The translations under genes and the position numbers were made by a program. The notes under the pieces are model-generated. The model did no database searches. It was not told where the DNA came from and saw only the letters and a list, made by a program, of their open reading frames with translations. This document shows positions 54,344-64,000 of a stretch of 64,000 bases of DNA, in pieces. The stretch comes from Calocera cornea HHB12733 (Eukaryota; Basidiomycota; Dacrymycetes; Dacrymycetales; Dacrymycetaceae). Within the stretch, counting starts at the first letter, position 1. The number at the start of each line of letters is the position of its first letter. Location: assembly GCA_001632435.1 (NCBI GenBank), contig KV423963.1, forward strand, positions 8,592-72,591. The letters run 5' to 3'.

Positions 54344-57300
54344 TCACTCGTCGTTCTCGCCCATCACCTTTGCCAGCCTCTCCGACGCCTCGTCCACCTG
54401 CGTCTCGATGACCTCGAAGGCGACGCCCTTCGACCGCAGGCGCTTCTGCTCGGCACCCTTCTTCTTTCCAGGACTGGCAACGCGCTTCACCTCGCTCGCA
54501 CCCGCCGTCCACCCGGTCGCGCGACCCGAGAAGGCCTCCGGGCTGCGGTCGAGCAGCACCTCGAGATCCTTATCCGAGATGATCTCGTCTCCATGCGCGA
54601 CGATGTTGATCTTCTCCCCCTCGAGAGCGAGCATGCTCGCCGCCATCTCCGCCAGGCTCTCCCGCTTCGTCTCCATCGTCCCGTCCGGCCGCCTGAACTT
54701 GCCCTTGGCGATCACGAGCGCCTCGAGCTTGCGCTTCTGCCCAGCGCGCTGCAGGATGTTCGTCTCGATCGTGTGCGCGGCCACGAGGCGGAAGATGAGC
54801 ACGGGCTTGGTCTGCCCGATCCGGTGCGCGCGGTCCTGCGCCTGCAGGTCCATCTGCGGGTTCCAGTCCTGGTCGTAGAAGATGACCGTGTCCGCCGAGG
54901 TGAGGTTGATGCCGAGCCCACCAGCGCGGGTCGAGAGGAGGAACAGCCGCGGTGCATCAGGTGCGTCGCCGCCCTTGTTGAACCGGTCCATCTCCGAGCG
55001 CCGGTCGAGCGGCGGGGTGGATCCGTCGATCCGGCAGATATCCCAGCCCTTGAACTCGGTCGCCCAGTCCTGCACGATATCGAGCATGGTCGTGAACTGG
55101 CTGAAGAGGAGCACCTTGTGCTTCTCCTTGAAGAGCGCCTCGAGCAGCCGGTCGAGGAGCAGCATCTTCCCGCTCTCACCGACCAGCTCGTCGTTGACCA
55201 CTTGCTGGCCCGTGGCGGGGTCGATGGGCCACTCGAAGAGGAAGGGGTGCGAGCACACCTTGCGCAGTTGCATCACGCGGTTCTGTAGGTTCATGTTCGC
55301 GACGGATTTGCCTGTAGTCATCAATGAGACACAGCTGGGTGTGAATGACAAGGAGAACGTACGAGCTTTGGCCATGACCCACTCCGCCCCCACCTGCTCG
55401 GCCGTCTTCTCCTCCTCCTCCTCTGCCTCGGGCTCCTTACCGGCATTCTCCTCCCACTGCTTCATATACTTGTCGTCGTTATCCTCCAGCGCATGGGCGT
55501 AGCTGACCTTCCTGCCCTTCCTGAGCTTGCGCTTATACCGTTTCCCGCGCACTTCCTCATCCTCCTCGTCGTCGTCTTCCTCAACCTGCGGTAGCACCTT
55601 TCTCTTCGCCCCACCCGTCTTCTTCTCAATCAACCACTCCCTGACGCCCCCGCCCGCAATAGCCTTGTACAGCTCGCTCTGCGCCTGCGTGAGCGGCGCG
55701 TACAGCACGTACTCCTTCTTCGGCGGCAGGTCGATCTCCACGTCCGTCTTGAGCCGCCGGAGCAGGAAGGGCTTGAGGATGTCGTGCAGCGAGTTGACGA
55801 TCTGCGCGGTCTGCTCCGAGGAGAGGTGCGCGGCTGAGACCGAGTCCGACGGCGCGGAAGTGATCTCGTCAAAGTCGAACCTGGCGAGCATGAGAACGCG
55901 GCATATATGCGTGAGCGCAAGTGACTCACCATTGCTGGAACGCATCGAGATCGTCGAAAATGTCCGGCAGGATGAAATTCAGCAAGCTCCAGAGCTCCGC
56001 GAGGTTGTTCTACCCAAGCGTCAGCATCTGCCATCCGAGTGACAACTTACACCCACCTGCAACGGCGTTCCGGTCAAGATGAGCCTATTATCCGAATGAT
56101 ACAGCTTGATCTCCTTAATGATCCTGCTCTCCATATTCTTGAGTCGATGGCCCTCGTCCACAATCAGGTGCTTCCACTTGAACGTCCCCAGGAAGGCCTT
56201 GTCCCGGATGACCATCTCGTACGTCGTCACGACGATCGGGAAGGTCTCCTCGGTGCTCGCTGCGGGCGTGCCGGTGCGCGTGCCGGGGGCGGACTTGCGC
56301 CCCACGGGCTTGAGCAGCTTGAGCTTCTTCGGTGCGGGCCCGCGGTCCTTGTACGGCGGGACGAGCACCGTGCGCTGCAGCTCGCGCCGCTCGTCCGGCG
56401 TGCCGTGGTACATCACCACGGGGATCTGGAATCGGCCGGTCAGCAGGCCCTCCGCGCAGGACAGGGCAGGGGGGAGGAGGTGCGTACGGAGGGAGTGAAC
56501 TTCTCGAACTCTGCCACCCAGTTGTGCATCACGCTGAGCGGGCAGACGATCAAGAACGGGCCCCAGACACCGTGTTCCCTCAGATGCGCAAGCAGCGCGA
56601 TGACCTGCAGTGTCTTCCCCAGTCCCATCTACCCCACGCGGAATCAGCCACAGAATTCCATAAACAGACAAGGAGAAGAAGGGGGAGCGCACCTCGTCGG
56701 CTAGGATCCCGTTCAGCCCGTTCGAGTGGAGGGTGACGAGCCAGTTCAGCCCGATGCGCTGGTACGCGCGGAGCGTTGCGCCGGTGACGAGCTTGGGCTG
56801 GTCGATCCATGGCTCGCCGTCGTCTTTCTCCTCCTTGGTGTCCTTCCGTTCGGAGGCGGCGTCGATTGCCTGGGCGCATATACTCAGGATGCGTGCATAT
56901 AAGGAAATAAAGAAAGGAGACGCACCTCCTTATCGAGCTCCCCGAGCTCGTACTCCTCCCTCCCGCGCTTCTTCCCTTCCCCAGCACGGCGACCACGCCG
57001 GCCCTTCCCCTCTGTCTCGCCCTTCGCCGCTGCGGCCGCGTGCTGCTGCTCCTTACGCACCCGCTCCGCCGTCTGCTTCTGCATGATATCGCGCATGATC
57101 CCGCTGTACGCCGTGCTCTGCTTGAGCAGGTACTGCAGCCGCGCGAAGCGTTTTGTGCTGTCCTAACCCCACGGCGGATCAATATCACATTAACACCCAC
57201 CGATTCCAAAGGTAAGGCAGGACGTACAGCATCCACTGTCAGAGGCGGAGGGGGGTCGGAGGAGAACTTGAGTGCCTCGGGCGCGGGCAAGGAGGAGGGT

Positions 57301-57383
57301 TCGAGGGGCGTGTCGGGGCCCGTGGTGGACACGGCCGATGAGTCCATGGTTATGCTCGGTGGGGAGGAGGAGGGAGCCGACAT
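54344..57383 (-). CDS. SNF2-family chromatin-remodelling ATPase, LSH/HELLS (Irc5) type
   Basis: Eight exons: 57383-57228, 57162-56926, 56869-56693, 56628-56488, 56425-56057, 56009-55930, 55880-55363, 55311-54344; 881 residues. N-terminal Ser/Pro tail and a basic coiled stretch, then the DEXH ATPase: LRAYQRIGLNWL, Walker A DEMGLGKT (about 189-196), FLIVCPLSVMHNW, Walker B as DEGH (about 327-330), LILTGTPLQNNLAELWSLL. A charged insertion of about 90 residues (EEDDDEEDEE, KRYKRKLRKGRK) precedes the helicase C lobe with KVCSHPFLFEWP, KVLLFSQFT, LLSTRAGGLGINL and QAQDRAHRIGQ. The DEGH box and insertion fit the LSH group, which slides nucleosomes and supports heterochromatin and genome stability. 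It faces the mannitol-1-phosphate dehydrogenase gene head to head. Confidence 0.93.
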
Positions 57384-57781
57384 CCTCTGCTCGTGCAGCT
57401 CAGCTCAACGACGAAGCAGGGATGAAGAAGCAGGGCAAGAAGGGGGACACAAGAAGATCAGTGGCCTAACCAACCCTGGCCAAAGCGTGACTGTCCCCCG
57501 GGCGCGTGCAAAATGAGGCGACCCGCGACGCGCCTCACATGACAACATGTCGGTCGCGTCTGTGGCTGTGCGTGCGCGTGCTTCGCCGGGAATTCGATGG
57601 AGGCTGAGGGAGTGAGGGAGTAAGGTTGACGTCAGAGGGGTGATGGGGACATGTCATCTTGGCGCGACAGGGTGGGTGCACCGCGAGCGATGGAGGGCTT
57701 ATATTGGCTAGGAGGCTCCATCTCCAATCGCCGTATTACACTCCGCCGTGCCCCACTACGAGCACCTAGATCTCCCCCAGC
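57384..57781. promoter_or_regulatory. Bidirectional promoter region
   Basis: About 400 bp separate the divergent start codons of the SNF2 gene (minus) and the mannitol-1-phosphate dehydrogenase (plus). A TTATA-like element near 57699-57703 lies about 80 bp before the latter ATG. No TATA was seen for the SNF2 gene. Shared control is possible but not shown. Confidence 0.5.
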
Positions 57782-59057
57782 ATGCCCAGCTCCCCGAACA
57801 GCACAGGCAAGAAAGCCCTGCACTTCGGCGCAGGCAACATCGGCCGCGGATTCATCGGACCCCTCCTCGCCGCAGCGGGATACCACGTCGTCTTCGCGGA
57901 CGTGGACGAGGGGACGATCAACAAGCTGAACGAGGTGGACACGTACGGCGTCCATATCCTCGACAGTGCGCCTTCTCCCCCTGTTCCTACTTGCTCGCGC
58001 TGACCAGGTGCTGGGCGATGCGGTAGAAGACGTAGACGCCCGGCACGTCGATACGATCGGCAACGTCTCGGGTGTACTGTCCCACAAGCCCGGCGCAGAG
58101 CACGCAATCGCCGACAGCTCCGTCCTCCTCATCACGACGGCAGTCGGGCCGAACGTGCTGCCCAAAATCGCCCCGACGCTCGCCAAGGGCCTCTCGGCGC
58201 GGCGGGAAGCCCACCCCGAGTCCGGGCTGAACGTGATCGCCTGCGAGAACAAGGTCGGCGCGACTGCTACGCTCCGCGCGGAGGTGTTCAAAGCCCTGCC
58301 TTTGGAGGAGGACAAGCGCTGGGTGGCAGAGCACATAGGCTTCGCCAACTGCTCAGTGGACCGCATCGTCCCGCCCTTCGACCCGTCCGAGGACCCCGAG
58401 GCGGACACAGAGCTGGACGTCGGCGTCGAAGGCTTCTTCGAGTGGATCGTGGAGGCCCCCGCGCTGAAGGACCCGCCCCCGGGCGTGGAGGGCATGCAGC
58501 TCACGCAGGACCTCGAGGCGTACGTCGAGCGCAAGCTGTACACGCTCAACACCGGTCATGCGACGACGGCCTACCTCGGGTACCTCAAGGGCCTGCCCAC
58601 GATCGACCGGGCCATTTCCGATGCGGATATCCGGCGGGCTGTCGAGGGCGCGCTCGCGCAGTCCGGCGCCGCGCTGGTGAAGAAACACCAGTTCAAGCCC
58701 GAGGAGCACGAGGCGTACGTGCAGAAGATCCTGGGCCGGTTCGAGAACCCCGCGCTGAAGGACAGCACTGACCGGGTGGGCCGGCAGCCGCTGCGCAAGC
58801 TCGGGCGGGAGGACCGGCTCGTCGGCCCTGCTACTATGTGCCGCGAGCTCGGGCTGCCGAACGACTGGCTGCTCAATGCCGTCGCGGGGTGCTTGCTGTA
58901 TGATGATACGGAGGACGAGCAGGCCCGCGAGCTCAAGGAGATGATCGGCAGGGACGGCGTCGGCAAGGTCGTCAAGGACCTCACGGGGCTCACGGATGAG
59001 GAGGTGGCGACGGTGCAGCGGAAGTATGAGGAGCTGAAGAAGTGGAAGAAGCAATAG
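57782..59057 (+). CDS. Mannitol-1-phosphate 5-dehydrogenase
   Basis: Two exons, 57782-57965 and 58027-59057, encode 404 residues. It interconverts fructose-6-phosphate and mannitol-1-phosphate with NAD(H), the polyol branch used for storage and stress protection. [18 protein letters not shown] gives the dinucleotide-binding GxGxxG (residues 16-21). [14 protein letters not shown] and [20 protein letters not shown] match conserved polyol-dehydrogenase blocks, the latter carrying the catalytic-region Lys/Asn/His. The intron acceptor is TAG at 58024-58026, chosen because it restores the frame and gives HILDKDVDA. Length is close to the fungal enzymes of about 390 residues. The C-terminal Lys-rich KKWKKQ is unremarkable. 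The gene is GC-rich like its neighbours. Confidence 0.92.
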
Positions 59058-60766
59058 CCAAGTTTGGGTACCGTTGATTACTGATAGAGTATCGCCAGTA
59101 TTAGGTCCACAGAGAGACTGACATCATGTGTGCTGTGTCGTGCTCGCTTGCACCGTGTGCTGCGGACACGGGACGGTGAGATAGTTCGGGATCCCAGACC
59201 GTCCGGTGAAGCAGTGGTCGAACAAGTGCACAGCGCGACCACGAGAACCGGAGCCGGGAGGCGGGGATCGCACGTCTGGTCGTGTGGTCCGGACTGGACG
59301 CCAAACCTGCCGCTTCAGGGGAGTCCACGCCGTCCACCACTGGAAAGACGTGCTCTCCCTTGACCGGCACGCCGATATGGGCGATCGGGTCGCTCGTGAG
59401 CTTGCAATTGAGCCGCTTCCAGCGGTACTGTAGCGTACGCTGAGTCCGGAGGAGGTTGCTCCCGCCGCCCGGGGGAGGCGGCCGGAGACCGGACCACCGT
59501 ATAGAGATTGACTGTTGTGCTGTACAGTTGGATCCAATGAAGCAAGTACAGTACGTATGCCGGCAGTACTAAGCTTTAAGATGGGATGATGGGGCATCGT
59601 GCGCAGCGCGGGTAGCGAGCGCCGAGAAGTTAGTCCATTCCGTCCTCCGCGCCTTATATGTGCTCTAGGGCGATGATCGTCCGACGTGCTTCTTCAATGA
59701 TTGATTGATCCTCACTTCATCTCATTAATCGCAGTCATTAATACATACCCTCCAGCTAACAATAGAACGGCGCCTTCCTCTCCCGTGCTTACTCCATACA
59801 AAAGGTCACGCGTGACGATGAGCACTGCACCGCTCACAATGGCTTCCCGTCCCCTGAGCACTGTACATCGCCCTGATCGCCCTCTCCTTCGTATCATAGA
59901 GCAGCACCGGCGGTTCACCTTCATTCCGCGGCCCTTCGGCACATATTGAACGTTCGGGCGGACCTCGCACGTCCAATTTCAAACATTCCCATCCTGGGAA
60001 ACGCATCCTGGTGCGCTTTTGCAAGGTTCGTGCCAGGGCCCCGGCCCTAATCTCGCTCGTCGGCAGCCAAGTCTGCACTCTCGTGCCGCGATAGGGACAA
60101 ACAGGGACAAGGCGCGCGGACGCCGTGATTGTCGGTTCCGATGTACCGCTCGATGGGGCGATGGACGGGCGAGTGTGCGCCCTGAATAGGCGCCCGTGGG
60201 GTGCCAAGATGAGGAGCCGGGCAAAGATACGGGATCAATGACCATGCCGAAATGCCGAAGGTCCGAAAAAGAAGCAACGCGTGAGGTCCGCCAGGGACGG
60301 AAGCATGATGATAGGGCGAGCGCTCTGTCTTCCACTCTGTCAACTGACTCCGGTCTTCTCCGCTTTCTGGGGTTATCAGCCCGGTGCAAGAGTCATTGGC
60401 CCCCTCGGGACGGGTTTATCGCGATAGCCGAACGATGACAGCATTGCATAAACCTCATTACCGCTCCGTGGTGCGGAACCACCTCCGCTGACCCCCATTT
60501 GGCTTGCTTCTCCGTTGGCTTCTTGTCTCTGCATTTGTAGCCGAACAGACTTTCGCGATGCTCCATGCTGTCGTGTGCTGATAAGGCGATGCCTCAACCG
60601 TATCAGTCTCCCACGACCATGTATTCGCGAATACACATAAATAATGGCACCATGCGGTTGTTCCTGGCCCACGATACGGCCCCGTGCTCATTCCGACTCC
60701 TCGCTGGTCACTTGCCTCTTCAATCTCCCACCTCGCTGCCTCTTTTCCCCGCAACGATCGACCAAG
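59058..60766. other. Intergenic region
   Basis: About 1.7 kb without a supported gene between the mannitol-1-phosphate dehydrogenase and the copy C transporter. Open frames are short and mutually overlapping. Confidence 0.5.
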
Positions 60767-62848
60767 ATGTCCGCCGCCGACGTCGAGAAAGCGCCGGTGC
60801 GCGAGCCCGACTCGCCGATCGAGAAGATCATGAGCGCAAAGGACGCTGAAGGTGTCAAGGCCCATCTGACAGAGGAAGACGGCGACGAGGCTCTCAAGAT
60901 CGTGCATGATGAAGGAGCTGGCTTTACCATGACTCCTGAAGAGGAGCGTGCGCTGCTCCGCAAGATCGACTGGCACATCCTTCCTATGCTATGTGTCATC
61001 TACGGCCTCGTGAGTGCGCAGCGTTGAAGACAGTGACACTTTCTGAATGAGAACATATAGCAATTCTTGGACAAGACCTGCCTGTCGTAAGTGCCTAGTC
61101 TCCTCATGCATATGCGCGCCGTCGCCCATGGCCCATACAGCTACGCTTCGATCATGGGTATCCAGACCTTTGCCCATCTGCGGGGACAGCAATACAGCTG
61201 GCTTGGCTCCATCTTCTACTTTGGCTATCTGGTATGCGGGGATTTCAACCTGTGCGTGCCAAATGTTGACGTCTGTGGCATAGGTGTGGGAGTATCCGAC
61301 CAACCGGTTGTTGCAAAGACTCCCATTGGCAAAATATACTGCTTTCAACGGTTCGGTCCCTTTTCAGAAACAAATACTGTCTTATATTGACTTGTGTTCT
61401 AAGTCATCGTTTGGGGAACGATCCTCGCCTGCATGGCTGGTGCTAAGAATTGGTCCGGGCTGATGGCCGTGCGCTTCTTCCTCGGCCTTTTCGAAGCCTC
61501 GGTCTCTCCCGGGTTCGCCTTGATCACCTCCCAATGGTACAAGGTTAACGAACAAGGCTCCCGTACCGGGATCTGGTTCTCCTTCAATGGATTTGCTCAG
61601 GTATGTTTCCTGGCATGCAGCATGTTGAAGTCACCTGTCTCAACGCGTGACACAGATCTTCGGAGGACTGGTAGCCTACGGGTTGTCCAAGGACGATGCC
61701 AAGGGCTCACTCTCAATTCCGGGGTATGTGTCTCCCTTGTCCTTCCTTCTTCCCATTACTAACTTGCACAATAAGATGGAAGGTGGTTTTCGTCTTGACC
61801 GGAACGCTAACGATCTTCTTCGGTTTCGTGTTACTCGCCTTCTTGCCCGACTCGCCCTTGAACGCTCGCTTCTTGAGCCCCCGAGAGAAGGCGATGGCAA
61901 TTGAGCGTATCCGTGGCAACAACCAGGGTGTCGGGAACAAGCACTTCAAGTGGTACCAGTTCAAGGAGGCGCTGACCGATATTCGCACGTGGCTGTTCGT
62001 CGCGTACGCCTTGATCGCCGATATTCCCAAGTATGGATTTGCAGCCCACCGCGACGATCACTCTCTGATACTGTCATAGCGGCGGCATCACCAATTTCTT
62101 CTCGATTATCATCACGTCGATCGGGTACACGTCTCAGCAGTCTCTTCTGTACGGTTGCCCTGCCGGTGCTATCGAGGTTGTGACCCTCATTGGCTTCCTT
62201 TGGCTCGGAGACCGCTTCGGAAACCGCATCTTCTGGGGCGCTTTCAGCGAAGCCAGTGAGTCCACGCCGTTATCCACCCTGATTGATTCTAATCGGCGTC
62301 TAGTTTCCTTACTCGGCATGCTCTTGGTCTACGCTCTGCCTACCCACTTGAAGGTCGGCCGCTTGATCGGGTACTACCTTACTGGATCGTCTGCTACCGG
62401 CTTCGTCGTCATTCTCTCCCTCATTTCCAGCAACGTTGCCGGCTACACCAAGAAGACGACCGTCTCGGCTCTTTACCTCATATTTTACTGTGTTGGTAAG
62501 TCCCGTGTGGTATCGGAGTCTCTGCATGTCATCTCATTCCCTAATGTGTAGGAAATCTCATCGGTCCCCAAGTCTTCCAGGCGAAGGATGCTCCGAGGTA
62601 CACCCCTGCTCTCATCACCATTGTGGTACGTACCTTTGATAACCGGCATCATCTCGCATCTGATAACGGGTGCCTAGGTGTGCTTCATCATTTGTATCTT
62701 CATCCTCCTCGGTATCTGGTACGTCAACCATCGCGAGAACGTTCGCCGGGACGCTCTAAAGGCGAGCCCCGACTACGTGCACGTACCGAACCAAGAGTTC
62801 CTCGATTTGACCGACGGAGAGAACCTGGAATTCCGCTATAGGTGTTAA
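60767..62848 (+). CDS. MFS transporter, Dal5/allantoate permease-like (copy C)
   Basis: Eleven exons: 60767-61009, 61061-61086, 61141-61231, 61284-61350, 61404-61600, 61656-61723, 61776-62030, 62080-62255, 62304-62495, 62552-62625, 62678-62848; 519 residues. It has the same family blocks as copies A and B: LLRKIDWHILPMLCVIYGL, YSWLGSIFYFGYLVWEYPTN, RFFLGLFEASVSPGFALIT, IRGNNQGVGNKHFKWYQ, GGITNFFSIIITSIGYTSQQ, HLKVGRLIGYYLTG, NVAGYTKKTTVSALYL. It is predicted to be a plasma-membrane symporter for a small organic anion or nitrogen compound. The intron sequences after exons 3 and 4 are recognisably similar to those of copy B at the same positions, so B and C are recent duplicates though 28 kb apart. 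The ATG is in an AAG context. Confidence 0.93.
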
Positions 62849-63404
62849 AAGTAATGTTGTGGTTTGTAGAGGTCCTATAAGTCTAAGGTTATTATGAATG
62901 GTATCCAATTGCGTCTCGGAAACACTGGTTACGACCTCCAGCCGGCTGCTTTACAGGCTGTCATCGACAAAAGCCATCGAACCCCGGCCGGCTCGGCACA
63001 GTTCTCTACCCAATGAATGTCTACACCACTTCTGCTAAGATACTATGCGGCAAACCGTCAACTAAGAGAGGTTTAGGCGAACGATCCGACGCTCGGAAAA
63101 GGGCGAGATTGTGTACCACGCGTGTTACGTAAGCATACGATTCGGCTGTCCTCCTACTCCCTGACACAGACGAGTTGGTACGAGATGCGTAGGATGTAGG
63201 GGTGTGGGCGCGCGCGTCGGGGGCAATTTGCCCCCGCATTGCCATATTTGGTGCTCCCTCGTCGCGCGTCGCCCGTGAGTAGGGCAGAGGGACCTCTGTG
63301 GCCCCCTGCCCGTAGGAAAATACCACAAATGTTGAAGAGGAAATATCACTCAATTTTTATTATGGCGCAGCGTGATTTGAAGGACAGATAGATATGAGTG
63401 TATT
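62849..63404. other. Intergenic region with a small palindrome
   Basis: GGGGGCAATTTGCCCCC at 63219-63235 is a perfect 17-bp palindrome in a GC-rich patch next to the element-associated gene at the window edge. It could be a structural end of a mobile element, but no matching partner was found. Confidence 0.5.
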
Positions 63405-64000
63405 CTATTGGATCCGTGTATAGGTAATTAAATCACCTAGTTTGATTTTAAGGTGGCGAGCGACAACAGAAGTGGAGCTTTCTCCTTCAGTTCCTGGCTG
63501 TTCTGTTGGAATATCTTGAGCAGCAATGGTGGGGTTATGCTCTTTGAGCTTCTGGGTCTTCATAGACTTGCTCTTGGCTCGGCTTAGCTTGCGATAAGTG
63601 CGCTCTTGAAGGGAGTTATGGCGATAGGAAAGGATGCCAGTCTGGAAGGCTGCCTGTACCCTGGCTGCCACTTGTTGATCCCAGTCCTTTGCACTATACA
63701 ACGATCAGTCAATCACTTAAGGAAGGGGTTAGACAAGACCTTTTGATAGCTGCTAAGAGTGGTAGGCGGATATCTGTCTTGCTGTTTGTGATTGCATGAG
63801 CAATCTCGCTGGAATTGGTTGTTTCAGGGGTGGTATCCCAAAGCGACTTTTCCATGGGACTTTCATGTCTGTTGAGTGATGGTAAATACCATGGAAGTCC
63901 TACTTTGTTCTTGTACCATGCTGGAAAACCATTAGAAGAGAGTTAGACAGCTGAATGAGGTGCACCTTTGATCGCTTGAAGGGGGTGTTCTTCACACCAC
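63405..64000 (-). CDS. C-terminal part of an element-associated protein (runs off window)
   Basis: Three exons are visible: beyond 64000-63966, 63920-63740 and 63693-63405. The text AWYKNKVGLPWYLPSLNRHE, then WDTTPETTNSSEIAHAITNS and RLPLLAAIKS is typical of a highly repeated protein type that I recall from genomes of mushroom-forming basidiomycetes, probably carried by or derived from DNA transposons. The last exon is a Lys/Arg-rich polar tail. The catalytic part would lie to the right of the window. I cannot name the family with certainty; the TN..E.AHA motif is the main recognition point. Confidence 0.6.

Noticed and set aside
54215..55288. 357-codon plus-strand frame
   Set aside because: It is antisense to the helicase C lobe of the SNF2 gene, whose minus-strand motifs are unmistakable.
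1..64000. CRISPR arrays, operons, bacterial-type ribosome sites
   Set aside because: No regularly spaced repeats were seen, and spliceosomal introns throughout identify the DNA as eukaryotic nuclear.

Overview
The window looks like nuclear DNA of a basidiomycete fungus. The evidence is: genes broken by many short introns of about 45-90 nt, CTAAC/CTGAC-like branch points, a Ty3/gypsy-type LTR retrotransposon, fungal-specific families (Dal5-type transporters, GT15 mannosyltransferase, fungal MscL, DUF2828), and at the right edge a protein of a repetitive type I associate with mushroom-forming fungi. I cannot name the genus. Exon boundaries were worked out by hand from splice signals, frame continuity and comparison among paralogues in the window. 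Every complete multi-exon model given sums to a multiple of three.

Layout. 1-3810 (minus): truncated LTR retrotransposon with pol, gag and one complete LTR, abutting a Tc1/mariner-like helix-turn-helix remnant (3838-4116). 4.9-11 kb (minus): two tandem long-chain acyl-CoA synthetase genes. 15.5-16.2 kb: small membrane protein. 18.6-19.2 kb: small fungal protein. 21.2-23.8 kb: DUF2828/vWA protein. 23.9-34.1 kb: a cluster with two Dal5-type transporters, an MscL-like channel, a KTR-type mannosyltransferase and a decayed transporter copy. 34.3-34.7 kb: ATP synthase subunit j. 37-39.2 kb: a host protein with an integrase-type H2C2 zinc finger. 42.5-44.5 kb: TmpA-like membrane flavoprotein. 49.5-50.8 kb: 3-hydroxyisobutyrate dehydrogenase. 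52.2-53.8 kb: SDR-type Rossmann protein. 54.3-59.1 kb: head-to-head LSH/HELLS-type SNF2 ATPase and mannitol-1-phosphate 5-dehydrogenase. 60.8-62.8 kb: a third Dal5-type transporter. 63.4-64 kb: the edge of an element-associated gene.

Two textures alternate. One is GC-rich with housekeeping genes whose introns mostly start GTGCGT/GTACGT. The other is less GC-rich, holds the transporters, the TmpA-like gene and decayed coding remnants, and has more varied donors. By function the set leans to lipid activation and valine breakdown, uptake of small organic solutes, cell-wall glycosylation, polyol metabolism and chromatin remodelling; no obvious single pathway or secondary-metabolite cluster ties them together.

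Most interesting: the middle transporter gene (30067-32541), which stays open only if 18 introns and exons as short as 4, 6, 12, 15 and 16 nt are used; the retrotransposon, whose primer-binding site is complementary to the predicted 5' end of its own RNA; and the H2C2 zinc-finger host gene.
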